A DNA stretch of 46,737 nt from an uncultured Bacteroides sp. (GTDB lineage: Bacteria; Bacteroidota; Bacteroidia; Bacteroidales; Bacteroidaceae), in the NCBI RefSeq assembly GCF_905207245.1, contig NZ_CAJLKP010000049.1, forward strand, positions 1 through 46,737, in the 5' to 3' direction. Positions 31,564 to 39,625 of this stretch are shown here, one piece after another. Made by a program: the position numbers and the translations under genes. The notes beneath the pieces were generated by a model. That model saw only the letters and a list, made by a program, of their open reading frames with translations, had not been told where the DNA came from and did not search any database. Positions within the stretch are counted from its first letter, which is position 1; every line of letters starts with the position of its first letter.

Positions 31564-31632
31564 TATAGTAAAGCTACTTTTGCCAATAAATAAAAAAGCT
31601 CCGGACCTTCGCAGGCATAGAGCTTTGGTTTG

Positions 31633-31664
31633 AAACTTTCTCCCTTGGGGGTGGGAGAAAGTTT
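31633..31664. terminator. Hairpin between threonine aldolase and the GH9 gene
   Basis: 12-bp stem AAACTTTCTCCC/GGGAGAAAGTTT, eight-base loop, preceded by a weaker AAAGCTC/GAGCTTT pair (31,593-31,625). The T-run is absent, but the place between convergent genes suits a bidirectional terminator. Confidence 0.55.
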
Positions 31665-31699
31665 ACTGAAAACAAACCGATTGAATATTTACCTTAAAT

Positions 31700-31707
31700 A
31701 CCTTTGC
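31700..31707 (+). promoter_or_regulatory. Orphan plus-strand -7 box, antisense to the GH9 gene
   Basis: TACCTTTG followed by CATG is a canonical Bacteroides -7 box, but no plus-strand gene follows. Only a 16-codon frame from 31,742 (MCMDYIPTASRTGTKV) exists inside the antisense of the GH9 3' end. Confidence 0.45.
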
Positions 31708-31753
31708 ATGATAACCTTTAACTAACCTTTTTATTAATAACTATGTGTATGGA

Positions 31754-34264
31754 TTACATCCCTACCGCCTCAAGGACAGGTACGAAGGTGTAACCTTTCC
31801 GTTTCAGCGTTTTAATCATTTTGTCCAGATACCCGTTGTAGAACTTGTCCGTGCGGCGGTCGTCCGTGCCGAAGTGTATCAGCATCAAGTGTCCGTTCAG
31901 ACCTTCTTTTTTCTCTACTTCCATCACCTTATCGTAGATGAATTTACTGCTCCGGTATTTCTGTCCCATGTCCGGGGTGGTGTAGTCGGCATTAGTCATA
32001 GTACCTGGAGTATAGTTGATAATCTGGATACCCATATTTTTAGCCCATGCGGCAATCTCCTTATTATAATATTCGTAGGGCGGTATATAGACGGGAGCAT
32101 CTTTATACTCGATGCCTGCTTTGCGCAAGACTTCGTAGCTCTTCAACATATCCTGTTCAAACTCTTCACGAGTCACTAATAATGAGTCGCGGTTTTCCCA
32201 CGGCATATACAATAAATGTCCGTAACTATGGCTGCCTACCAAATGCCCTTCCATACGCAAACGCTTTACCACGTCAGGATAAAGTTCATAAAACTCACCG
32301 GTGAAGAAGAAACCGCCCTTAATGCCATGCTTTTTCAGCGTACTGATGATGGCATCTGCACCATCTGCTTTATCGGCGGCAGTGAAGACGAGTGTTATCT
32401 GTTTCTTTGACGGGTCGGTACGGATGATACCTCCGTTCACGTATACATTCTTGTCGCCCTGGATGCCTGCTTGCTTCATACCCTCTTTCTGCATGGCAGA
32501 GAGATAATAAGTGAGACAAGCAGTTCCGTCCATAGTCGGTTCATTCGTGGAATAATCGTGGATGGCATCATGATAAACCATCAGATCGGGCTGGAAACGT
32601 TCATAATCCTGACCGGGAGTGCCGGGAATCCCCGTCATATTTACTCCACGCAAGCTTTCGAAGATGGTACGATAAACGGGACCGTCTACTACGCCGCCTG
32701 TGGTATTGCCTACACCTGCATTGAGTAGGGAAGAGTGCGGTTGCGAGGGATAATCTCCGTAAAGAGGAAGTTCCACAATCATACTGGTGCCCCAGGGATT
32801 GCAACCGAATAGCCAATCGAGCATGGCGGCTTCCATTTCTTTGTAAGTGTCGTCACCAGTTGTTTCACGATACAGACGGCATTGCGTCAGCATGGCAGTG
32901 GTCAGATTGTTTGAACACCAAGTATAGGGGATGCCGTGCATGAAGGGACTTTCGACAGCTTTTTCGTAAGTACGGACGATGCCTGCACGCATGTTGCGGA
33001 TAAATTCTTTACTGAGACGGTCGTTGTTAACGGTAGCCAGATGGTAGTGTCCCATGTTCATGAACGGATACCATTGGTAGTGGCGTGCACTGTCGGCACC
33101 CATCCACGGAGTGACGGGTTCGCGGCGTCCGTATTCAACGGCTTGTTCCAGATATTTCAAGTCTCCGGTGCTTTTGAAAAGTTCCATGGCACCGAGTTCC
33201 ATATCATCCACCCAGTTATCTTCTTCATAGATATAGGGAGACTTGACGGATGCTGTCTGACAAGCCCCCGGTTTTTTAACGCCTTCCTGATAGGCTGCAT
33301 CAGCCTTTGCACCGATTTCGGCAGCAAATTCAGGATAGAAATCTTTCAAAAGGCGCGCGCCGAGGGCGAAGCAGGAAGCAAACTTACCTGCCGTGCTGGC
33401 TACACCGGTGGTGGCATTCATAAACTGACCACGCACCTGAGGCTCACCGCTACAGAAATAAACGGGGCGTCCTTTGCCCGGGCCGTAACCGTAATCCACC
33501 TCGTCTTTGTTGGGTAGGCGCATACCTGCATGGTCGCGGTCATCAGCAATCTGATTATACAATTCGCCCGGAGCCGGGTTCATACGGTTCAGCCAGTCGA
33601 GGCCCCATTTTATTTCGTCTACGATGTCGGGAATACCGTTGGCACCGGGAAGTCCGGCTGCATCGTAGAAGTCACCGAAAGATTCCGGATTTTCCTGATA
33701 GGCAAACATCATCTGATAGATAGTATTTGCGGATGTAGTGGTGTATTGCAGGTAATCGGTAGCATCGTGCCAGCCACCGCGGACGTCGATGTGCTGTCCT
33801 GTCTTGGTGGGGTGATACAGAATATAGCCGTCGTGCACATGGCAACTGTCTTTCAGGAAAGGATTGTAGCCGCAACGCTGCTGGCGCATGTAGTTCAGCA
33901 GGAAGTCGGCGGTGCCGTTGTACACATGGTTGTTGATAGGGAAATTGGGGGAAACGGCTTTTCCTGCTTTCAGATAGTAAGTTCCCGGTTGATTGAAGTC
34001 ACTGAAATCCAGTCGATAGGTACTTTTCATAAGTCCCATCTTTCCGGTGGCTTTGGTGGAGGTGAAGGTGCGGACGGTTTGTCCGGTGAAGGCATCTACC
34101 AATGCATACTGTTGTATGTCAGCTGGTTCTTCGCTCATGAATACTGCCACTTTTACAGCTTGCGGCAGGTAGCCAAGTTGGTTAATACGTATCCATGCGT
34201 CTGCTTTTACCTGCAGGGCGATGAAGGTGAGTGCTACCGTAAGTAGCCAATGGTTACTTTTCAT
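31754..34264 (-). CDS. Secreted GH9 glycosidase fused to a polysaccharide deacetylase-like domain
   Basis: An 836-residue protein. A signal peptide (residues 1-22) is followed by an Ig-like domain ('INQLGYLPQAVKVAVF') typical of GH9, then the (alpha/alpha)6 catalytic domain with 'GGWHDATDY' (the DxxD pair) at ~165 and the acid in 'STNEPTMDGTACLTYYL' near 575. From ~residue 615 comes a NodB-like fold: 'ITLVFTAADKADGADAI', 'GSHSYGH' and 'PPYEYYN'. The HxxxH motif is intact but the TFDDG motif reads TAADK, losing the first Asp. Likely periplasmic or surface hydrolysis of beta-glucans, with a doubtful deacetylase activity. Confidence 0.9.
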   Translation of the reverse strand: MKSNHWLLTVALTFIALQVKADAWIRINQLGYLPQAVKVAVFMSEEPADIQQYALVDAFTGQTVRTFTSTKATGKMGLMKSTYRLDFSDFNQPGTYYLKAGKAVSPNFPINNHVYNGTADFLLNYMRQQRCGYNPFLKDSCHVHDGYILYHPTKTGQHIDVRGGWHDATDYLQYTTTSANTIYQMMFAYQENPESFGDFYDAAGLPGANGIPDIVDEIKWGLDWLNRMNPAPGELYNQIADDRDHAGMRLPNKDEVDYGYGPGKGRPVYFCSGEPQVRGQFMNATTGVASTAGKFASCFALGARLLKDFYPEFAAEIGAKADAAYQEGVKKPGACQTASVKSPYIYEEDNWVDDMELGAMELFKSTGDLKYLEQAVEYGRREPVTPWMGADSARHYQWYPFMNMGHYHLATVNNDRLSKEFIRNMRAGIVRTYEKAVESPFMHGIPYTWCSNNLTTAMLTQCRLYRETTGDDTYKEMEAAMLDWLFGCNPWGTSMIVELPLYGDYPSQPHSSLLNAGVGNTTGGVVDGPVYRTIFESLRGVNMTGIPGTPGQDYERFQPDLMVYHDAIHDYSTNEPTMDGTACLTYYLSAMQKEGMKQAGIQGDKNVYVNGGIIRTDPSKKQITLVFTAADKADGADAIISTLKKHGIKGGFFFTGEFYELYPDVVKRLRMEGHLVGSHSYGHLLYMPWENRDSLLVTREEFEQDMLKSYEVLRKAGIEYKDAPVYIPPYEYYNKEIAAWAKNMGIQIINYTPGTMTNADYTTPDMGQKYRSSKFIYDKVMEVEKKEGLNGHLMLIHFGTDDRRTDKFYNGYLDKMIKTLKRKGYTFVPVLEAVGM

Positions 34265-34578
34265 AATAAGTCAATATATTAAGGTTGGGGGAATTCTGCT
34301 CTCTGTAAATACATTATTCAAATACAAATAAAGTGTTTTCTGCTTATTTTAGGAACTTTTAGTAGGTATAATTAACAGATGTTATGTGTCGTTTGCATTA
34401 TTTTGAATTTAAAGTAGTGTTAATGAGGAATATGTGAAAGGGTTAATTGCTTGTATATCTTTGTGTTGTAGTTTGTGATACTTCTTTTTAATTTTCGTTT
34501 ACGTATTTTAGTATTCAAAAGGTGGGCTTGGTGCGTTATTTGTCATAGGGTATATAAGAAGAACTAAATTTATAGACT
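34265..34578 (+). other. Divergent intergenic region (GH9 gene / cbpA)
   Basis: A 314-bp AT-rich gap. A plus-strand -7 box TATCTTTG lies at 34,456-34,463 and would start the cbpA transcript ~110 bases ahead of the ATG. No clear minus-strand box for the GH9 gene was seen. No ORF of interest. Confidence 0.6.
34456..34463 (+). promoter_or_regulatory. Promoter -7 box for cbpA-cbpM
   Basis: TATCTTTG on the plus strand, 116 bases before the ATG. The -33 position reads TGTG, a poor match. Confidence 0.5.
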
Positions 34579-35550
34579 ATGGCTTATATAGATTATTATC
34601 AAGTCCTTGGGGTGGACAAAAAGGCAAGTCAGGATGATATAAAGAAAGCGTTTCGCAAGTTGGCACGCAAGTATCATCCCGACTTGAACCCGAATGACTC
34701 TACTGCTAAGGATAAGTTTCAGGCAATTAATGAAGCGAACGAAGTGCTGAGCGATCCTGAAAAGCGTAAGAAGTACGATGAGTATGGCGAGCACTGGAAG
34801 CATGCCGATGAGTTTGAAGCTCAGAAGCGAGCCCGACAGGAGGCGGGTGCCGGTGGTTTCGGCGGCTTTGGCGGTGGTGGCTTCGGCGGTTCGGGCACAG
34901 GATATGGTTCGGATGGCAACGGTAGTTACTGGTATTCGTCCGACGGACAAGAGTTCTCCGGAAGTGCCGGTGGCGGTTTCTCTGACTTTTTCGAGTCTAT
35001 GTTCGGACACCGGGGACGTAGTGGAGGTGCTAATGCCGGTTTCCGTGGGCAGGATTATCATGCAGACTTAAGCCTGTCTCTCCGTGACGCGGCACAAACC
35101 CATAAACAGGTTCTGACCGTGAACGGAAAGAATGTGCGTATCACCATCCCCGCCGGAGTGGCAAACGGACAAGTTATCAAACTGAAAGGTTATGGCGGCG
35201 AAGGTGTGAACGGCGGTCCTGCCGGTGACCTGTACATCACGTTTGTGATTGCGGACGACCCGGTGTTCAAACGTTTGGGCGATGACTTGTACGTCGATGT
35301 CCCCATCGATCTTTATACCGCTCTTTTGGGTGGCGACCAGTTGGTGGACACTTTGAATGGACAGGTGAAATTGAAAGTGAAACCCGAAACCCAGAATGGC
35401 ACGAAAGCCCGTCTGAAAGGTAAGGGATTCCCTGTATATAAGAAAGAAGGACAGTTCGGTGACCTCATTGTGACTTATTCCGTGAAACTACCGACGAACT
35501 TGACGGAAGAACAGAAAGAGCTGTTCCGTAAACTTCAAAGTATGAACTAA
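34579..35550 (+). CDS. cbpA: DnaJ-class co-chaperone CbpA
   Basis: A 323-residue protein. The J domain is residues 1-70 ('DYYQVLGVDKKASQDDIKKA', with the HPD motif at 33-35). A glycine/phenylalanine-rich linker spans ~90-150. The C-terminal substrate-binding domains follow ('LSLRDAAQTHKQVLTVNGK', 'GDLYITFVIADDPVFKRLGDDLYVDVPI'). No zinc-finger cysteines, so it is a type B J-protein (CbpA-like) rather than DnaJ. It stimulates DnaK ATPase. The next gene, 14 bases away, is its modulator. Confidence 0.92.
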   Translation: MAYIDYYQVLGVDKKASQDDIKKAFRKLARKYHPDLNPNDSTAKDKFQAINEANEVLSDPEKRKKYDEYGEHWKHADEFEAQKRARQEAGAGGFGGFGGGGFGGSGTGYGSDGNGSYWYSSDGQEFSGSAGGGFSDFFESMFGHRGRSGGANAGFRGQDYHADLSLSLRDAAQTHKQVLTVNGKNVRITIPAGVANGQVIKLKGYGGEGVNGGPAGDLYITFVIADDPVFKRLGDDLYVDVPIDLYTALLGGDQLVDTLNGQVKLKVKPETQNGTKARLKGKGFPVYKKEGQFGDLIVTYSVKLPTNLTEEQKELFRKLQSMN

Positions 35551-35564
35551 AAGGAGGTAGCACC

Positions 35565-35852
35565 ATGCAGAACGAATTAATCATAGTCAGCGAATATTGT
35601 CGCAAATGCCACATCGAACCGTCGTTTATTGACTTGTTACAGGAAGGTGGTCTGATAGATGTAACGACCGAAGACGGTGAACGCTATCTGACGTTCACCC
35701 AACTGCCGGACGTGGAACGTTACAGCCGCATGTATTATGACTTGTCCATCAATATGGAAGGAATCGATGCTATTCATCATCTGTTGCAGCGTATGGAAGA
35801 GATGCAACGGGAACTTCATGAGTTGCGCAGTCAGTTGAGGCTTTTCAGATGA
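35565..35852 (+). CDS. cbpM: CbpM-like modulator of CbpA
   Basis: A 95-residue protein with MerR-like helices in 'CRKCHIEPSFIDLLQEGGLIDVTTEDGERYLTFTQL' and 'IDAIHHLLQRMEEMQRELHELRSQL', a coiled coil at the end. CbpM proteins bind the CbpA J domain and inhibit it. The gene pair cbpA-cbpM with a short gap is the normal arrangement and supports both calls. Confidence 0.87.
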   Translation: MQNELIIVSEYCRKCHIEPSFIDLLQEGGLIDVTTEDGERYLTFTQLPDVERYSRMYYDLSINMEGIDAIHHLLQRMEEMQRELHELRSQLRLFR

Positions 35853-35900
35853 TATCTGAAAAGAATATTCTTTTACGAAAAAACAATATTCAACCCGGGT

Positions 35901-35985
35901 CGTATACTTAGGCTACCTCAGTCGTATACTTAGGGTATCTCAGTATACGACTGAGGTAGCCTAAGTATACGACTGAGATAGCTCC
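35901..35985. repeat. 28-bp perfect inverted repeat made of four 22-bp units
   Basis: The 22-bp unit CGTATACTTAGG.TA.CTCAGT occurs twice head to tail (35,901, 35,923), then twice as the reverse complement. The outermost 28 bases (35,901-35,928) are mirrored exactly at 35,944-35,971, with a 15-base loop. The fourth unit is incomplete. The palindrome lies between the convergent cbpM and acyltransferase genes and could serve as a terminator for both. Confidence 0.9.
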
Positions 35986-36117
35986 TGTCTATATGCGCTC
36001 ATAATCAAATTGTTACGTTTTGTTGTTTAGTTGGTAATAAATTCAGATAAATGGGTAAAAAACACTTCACTCATTTTGGAGCGGTAATGAATTTAATTCT
36101 ATTGAAATGCCGATTTT

Positions 36118-37047
36118 TTATATGAGCATCTTTTTCCCGAAGAAGAAAGCAGAGAGGCATGTTTTATCCAGACAAAATGCTATGAAAATGCTACCGTACA
36201 GGGTGGTGGCTGTGGCGGTGCAGAGAAAGCATATCCCTGTCGGATCGAACGAAAAGAAAGGTAGAAAGAGTTTGGACAGTGCAGTAAAAACAGGGGAGAA
36301 AAGAAGAATAGGCAATGTGTTTTTTCCGATGAATAGGGAAGCCTGTTTCACAGTATGGGGAAGATGTTTGTAGATGTACAGCGAGAAGCTGATGACCAGT
36401 CCGGTGATTAATATTCCTCCTAAAGTGCCTCTATTCAGATTTTCCGGCTGACTGCACAGAAAGATCAGAGGGATAATGGCAAGAAAAGAAGCGGGAAAAC
36501 AAGATAGGAACGGACGTTTGCCCAGATGGATGGCAGTGCCTGCCATGAAATAGAAAGCATTGGCAAATGTCAGCAAATGAAAGACAGAAGAGAAAAGTAA
36601 AAGAAGACTGCCTGTTGTCAACAGACGGACAAATGAACTTGTCCGAAGATAAGTATGCACGAAATAATGAGTCATGCCACATAATATGAATGTGTGCAGA
36701 TACCAGTAAGGCCCAATAGGGGCAAGCAACACTTTGTTGAATAGAACTGAAACACTGATTTCTTTTATTCCGTCCCAAACGGGAAACAGCGTAGACATGC
36801 AGGCATAACTGATTTCCATAATGGTGTATGGGATGAATATCCATGTCATCGCTTCCAGAAAAACTTTCGGCTTTTTATGCACATTAATCAGATAGCCCGA
36901 AATCAGCAGGAAGGCGGGCATATGGAAAGTATATACGATACTTTTGGCATACGGATACTTGCCTCCTATATAGCTTAGGTGGAAGATGACCATGAGTATG
37001 ATAAATAGGCACTTCAGATAGTCAAGTTCTTGAATACGGCTCCTCAT
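36118..37047 (-). CDS. Membrane acyltransferase (acyltransferase_3 family)
   Basis: A 309-residue integral membrane protein. It begins 'MRSRIQELDYLKCLFIILMVIFHLSYIGG' (LD.LK...I..VV..H signature), then 'FHMPAFLLISGYLIN', and a repeated pattern of ~10 hydrophobic spans. Family members transfer acetyl or succinyl groups to glycans, glucans or peptides in the inner membrane. The substrate cannot be inferred from its neighbours. The start is close to a -7 box in a divergent gap. Confidence 0.87.
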   Translation of the reverse strand: MRSRIQELDYLKCLFIILMVIFHLSYIGGKYPYAKSIVYTFHMPAFLLISGYLINVHKKPKVFLEAMTWIFIPYTIMEISYACMSTLFPVWDGIKEISVSVLFNKVLLAPIGPYWYLHTFILCGMTHYFVHTYLRTSSFVRLLTTGSLLLLFSSVFHLLTFANAFYFMAGTAIHLGKRPFLSCFPASFLAIIPLIFLCSQPENLNRGTLGGILITGLVISFSLYIYKHLPHTVKQASLFIGKNTLPILLFSPVFTALSKLFLPFFSFDPTGICFLCTATATTLYGSIFIAFCLDKTCLSAFFFGKKMLI

Positions 37048-37061
37048 GATTGTTTTCGTGT

Positions 37062-37105
37062 CTTTGTTGCATACGTTTAGTTATTGTTTTGATGCAACAA
37101 AGTTA
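37062..37105 (-). promoter_or_regulatory. Promoter and 11-bp inverted repeat for the acyltransferase gene
   Basis: TAACTTTG (37,105-37,098) is a -7 box on the minus strand. CTTTGTTGCAT (37,062-37,072) is mirrored by ATGCAACAAAG (37,092-37,102) with a 19-base spacer, so the repeat overlaps the -7 box and leader. A repressor operator or leader hairpin is possible. Confidence 0.55.
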
Positions 37106-37199
37106 GGCTTGTACGGGCAGAGAAAGAAAAAAAACGGATGACATTCGTAAAATGTAATTCGTTGTAAATGAGTGAGAAATTATAATTAACTATGACATT

Positions 37200-38591
37200 T
37201 TACTCTTCAACCGCCTCTTCTGTTCCCATTTTTAGCTTCAACCGGCGTTTGCGTTGGGCAACGATGCCGGTGTCGATATTGCCGAAGCAAAGGGCGATAG
37301 CAAAAGTGCTTAATCCGGCAGAAGTAAGGCAGAAGTAAAGCAAATCCGCTTCTGTCAGTTTGGGGTATTGATTTTGCAATTGGCTGATGTAGTCTCCGTA
37401 GATTTCGAAGATGACTTGTTTCAACTCTGCCTGTTCTTTTTCAGTCATCACTTTGATGTTCTTCTTCTCCTTGCTGTTTTGGGCGGCAAGAGTGTCAAGG
37501 CGGCGGGAGATGGGAGTGCGGCGGAAAAAGACGCTGCGTAACTGACTGATTTGCTCTTCCCTTTGTTGCAACATGTGTTCTTTCTTGTGGTTTTCGGAGT
37601 GTAAGTACTCTTTCAGCAAGATTATTTTCTCGCGGAGATTTTTTAGTTCATTTTCGTATTCCAGCCGGATGATACGTTTTCGCTTCCGGAGAGTTTGTAC
37701 GATAAGCAGGAAGATGAAGGCGGCGGTTATAAACATTAAAATGCCTAAGCCGATGTACAGGTGTTGTTTTTCTTTTACCATGCGCACTTTCATTTCGGCT
37801 TCGTGCCGGTAAGCCAGTTTTTCCAGTTCGGTGGTTTTCTGTTGGGCGTAGAGAGTGTCTGCACTCATAGTGTAGGCAAGCAGGTGTTCGTAGGCTTTCT
37901 GATGGTTGCCGAGGTGTGATTCCAACTGGGCACTATAAAAATAAGCCGGCAGCCGTGCATCCATTTCCGGGCAGGCTATTCCTTTCTTATAATAATAACG
38001 GGCGGAGTCTGCGTCGCCTTTCATGCGATATACTTCGCCCAAAGTGGCATATTGTTTCGATGGAGATTGGCCTGCGGGAGTGTAGCGGATGGCAAGTTGT
38101 ATGTAGTGGGCTACTGAGTCCCATTGCCTCAGGTGTTGGTGTACATATTCAAAGTGGCTGTACAGTTCGCAGAGCATGGCGGAGTCGTTTACGGCATATG
38201 CCAGGTGCAGGGCTTTTTTTTGCAGGCGTTCTCCGTTTAAGGAGTCCTGCATGTTGTTCAGGGCACTCCCCATACGGTTAAGCCGACTACTCATGGCGAC
38301 GGTATCTTTTAAAATAGAGTCGCAGATGTAAGCCTGATAGAACATATTGTATGCTTTATCGAATATACGGTCCCACAGATACATTGCTCCTAAATTATAA
38401 CATATCACGGAGCGTTTGCTCAGGTCTTCCACCTCCGGAAGCACCTGGTAGTAGATTGCCATGGCTTTTTCCGGTTGGTTGTTCTTTTGTAGTTCAATGG
38501 CTTCATTGATGCGGTCGTCTATGCTCTTTTGGGGGCGTAGGCTGCACGAGATGAAGCATGATAATAATAGTAGAATAGTAAACAGTTTCAT
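37200..38591 (-). CDS. Membrane TPR regulator with C-terminal HTH-like domain
   Basis: A 463-residue protein. A lipoprotein-like signal ends 'LLSCFISCSLRP'. Tetratricopeptide repeats cover residues ~30-270, one membrane span lies at ~277-301 (LYIGLGILMFITAAFIFLLI), then a coiled coil (~305-355), and the C-terminus carries a degenerate LuxR-type helix-turn-helix ('LTEADLLYFCLTSAGLSTFAIALCF'). It resembles the TPR-containing regulators of Bacteroidetes, which sense signals in the periplasm and may act on cytoplasmic DNA or proteins. 28 bases separate it from the Fpg/Nei-like gene, so both may share a transcript. Confidence 0.82.
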   Translation of the reverse strand: MKLFTILLLLSCFISCSLRPQKSIDDRINEAIELQKNNQPEKAMAIYYQVLPEVEDLSKRSVICYNLGAMYLWDRIFDKAYNMFYQAYICDSILKDTVAMSSRLNRMGSALNNMQDSLNGERLQKKALHLAYAVNDSAMLCELYSHFEYVHQHLRQWDSVAHYIQLAIRYTPAGQSPSKQYATLGEVYRMKGDADSARYYYKKGIACPEMDARLPAYFYSAQLESHLGNHQKAYEHLLAYTMSADTLYAQQKTTELEKLAYRHEAEMKVRMVKEKQHLYIGLGILMFITAAFIFLLIVQTLRKRKRIIRLEYENELKNLREKIILLKEYLHSENHKKEHMLQQREEQISQLRSVFFRRTPISRRLDTLAAQNSKEKKNIKVMTEKEQAELKQVIFEIYGDYISQLQNQYPKLTEADLLYFCLTSAGLSTFAIALCFGNIDTGIVAQRKRRLKLKMGTEEAVEE

Positions 38592-38619
38592 TGGTTTGTG
38601 TGTTAAAGTATGCTTGCCT

Positions 38620-39441
38620 TTATTGCTGGCAGCATGGACAATAGTAGACGCTGCCGCCCAGATAGGCTTCTTTTATGATTCGTGAGCCGCACTGCGGACA
38701 GGGCTTCGTGTAGGTATTCTTGGAAAGCCGGGTTATGTACTTGCCGGGGATTCCGTAGAAGTCCTTTTCTGTATCGCGCACTCCTTTTTCAATCATCTCT
38801 GCAAGCGTGTCTTTGACGGCATGGAAAAGGCGTTCCTTGTCTTCGGCGGACAAGGTGCTGATTTTTCGTTTGGGATGGATACGGGCATTGTACAGAATAT
38901 CCTGCAATACACCGTTGCCCAGTCCCGGAATGCGTTGTTCCGTAGCCAGCAATGCTTTCACCGAAATGTCTTTTCCGATGCCCGCAATCATGTTTTCAAA
39001 AAAAGGAAAGTCGAAACGGTCTTCCATTGGGGAGGCTTTTTCTATGCCGCCACGGTAGTAGATATTATCAAACTCTCCTTTAAAAGCATAGATGGCGCCA
39101 TACATAGCCACTGTGAAGACGAGATAGGTGTCATCTTCAAAAGCGATGAGTAACTGAAATTTAGTAGGACATTTCTCTGTGGCGGTGTAATATTTCATAT
39201 GGGTGCCGTCACCGATGGCCAGATGGGTATCGTCATTGAAACGGATGTCGATGAAAGAGCCGTAACCATTGACAGATTCTATGTTTTTTCCTATCAGAAG
39301 CTCCGGATATTTTGTTGCGTCTCCATTGAACCAGGCAAAGCGGTGCGGACTGGTGGCGTTTATCACATCGGTAACGATTTTGCCTTTCAATACCTCTGTA
39401 GCCTGGCGGCTGATGGTAGTAGATTCAGGAATTTCTATCAT
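38620..39441 (-). CDS. Fpg/Nei-family DNA glycosylase-like protein with altered active site
   Basis: A 273-residue protein. The N-terminus reads MIEIPES; canonical Fpg/Nei enzymes begin MPELPE with the catalytic proline after Met, absent here. The helix-two-turn-helix is clear ('LLATEQRIPGLGNGVLQDILYNARIHPKRK'). A C-terminal four-cysteine zinc finger is present ('CPQCGSRIIKEAYLGG', 'YYCPCCQQ'), but the conserved arginine of GR.T appears changed. The Lys that normally binds DNA in 'GR.GK' is also not obvious. It may have different chemistry or only bind damaged DNA. It is the first gene of an operon with the TPR regulator. Confidence 0.85.
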   Translation of the reverse strand: MIEIPESTTISRQATEVLKGKIVTDVINATSPHRFAWFNGDATKYPELLIGKNIESVNGYGSFIDIRFNDDTHLAIGDGTHMKYYTATEKCPTKFQLLIAFEDDTYLVFTVAMYGAIYAFKGEFDNIYYRGGIEKASPMEDRFDFPFFENMIAGIGKDISVKALLATEQRIPGLGNGVLQDILYNARIHPKRKISTLSAEDKERLFHAVKDTLAEMIEKGVRDTEKDFYGIPGKYITRLSKNTYTKPCPQCGSRIIKEAYLGGSVYYCPCCQQ

Positions 39442-39463
39442 AGCTGTCTAATTTGGATTTTGA

Positions 39464-39494
39464 CAAATGTACACGAAAAAATCTGATTTACAGA
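39464..39494 (-). promoter_or_regulatory. Promoter for the Fpg-like gene
   Basis: On the minus strand, TACATTTG (39,471-39,464) and TCTG (39,494-39,491) with 19 bases between them. The -7 fits; the -33 has one mismatch. Confidence 0.55.
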
Positions 39495-39572
39495 CATGCA
39501 GCATTGTTTTTATTATTATTTATTGGTTTATATATCCCAACTCTCACACTTTTATCCTGACTTATATAAACT

Positions 39573-39606
39573 AAGAAGGCTGTCTCTTTGTGGAGGCAGC
39601 CTTCTT
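39573..39606 (-). terminator. Terminator after acyl-CoA dehydrogenase
   Basis: 10-bp stem AAGAAGGCTG/CAGCCTTCTT with a 14-base loop; on the minus strand it ends the etf operon. Weak T-run (TTAGTTTAT), and the gene on the other side is on the same strand downstream. Confidence 0.75.
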
Positions 39607-39625
39607 TATCTTATTCGTCAGTCAA

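Noticed and set aside
31745..32179. Plus-strand 144-residue frame after the orphan promoter
   Set aside because: It is antisense to the well-supported GH9/deacetylase frame. Composition is that of a shadow frame.
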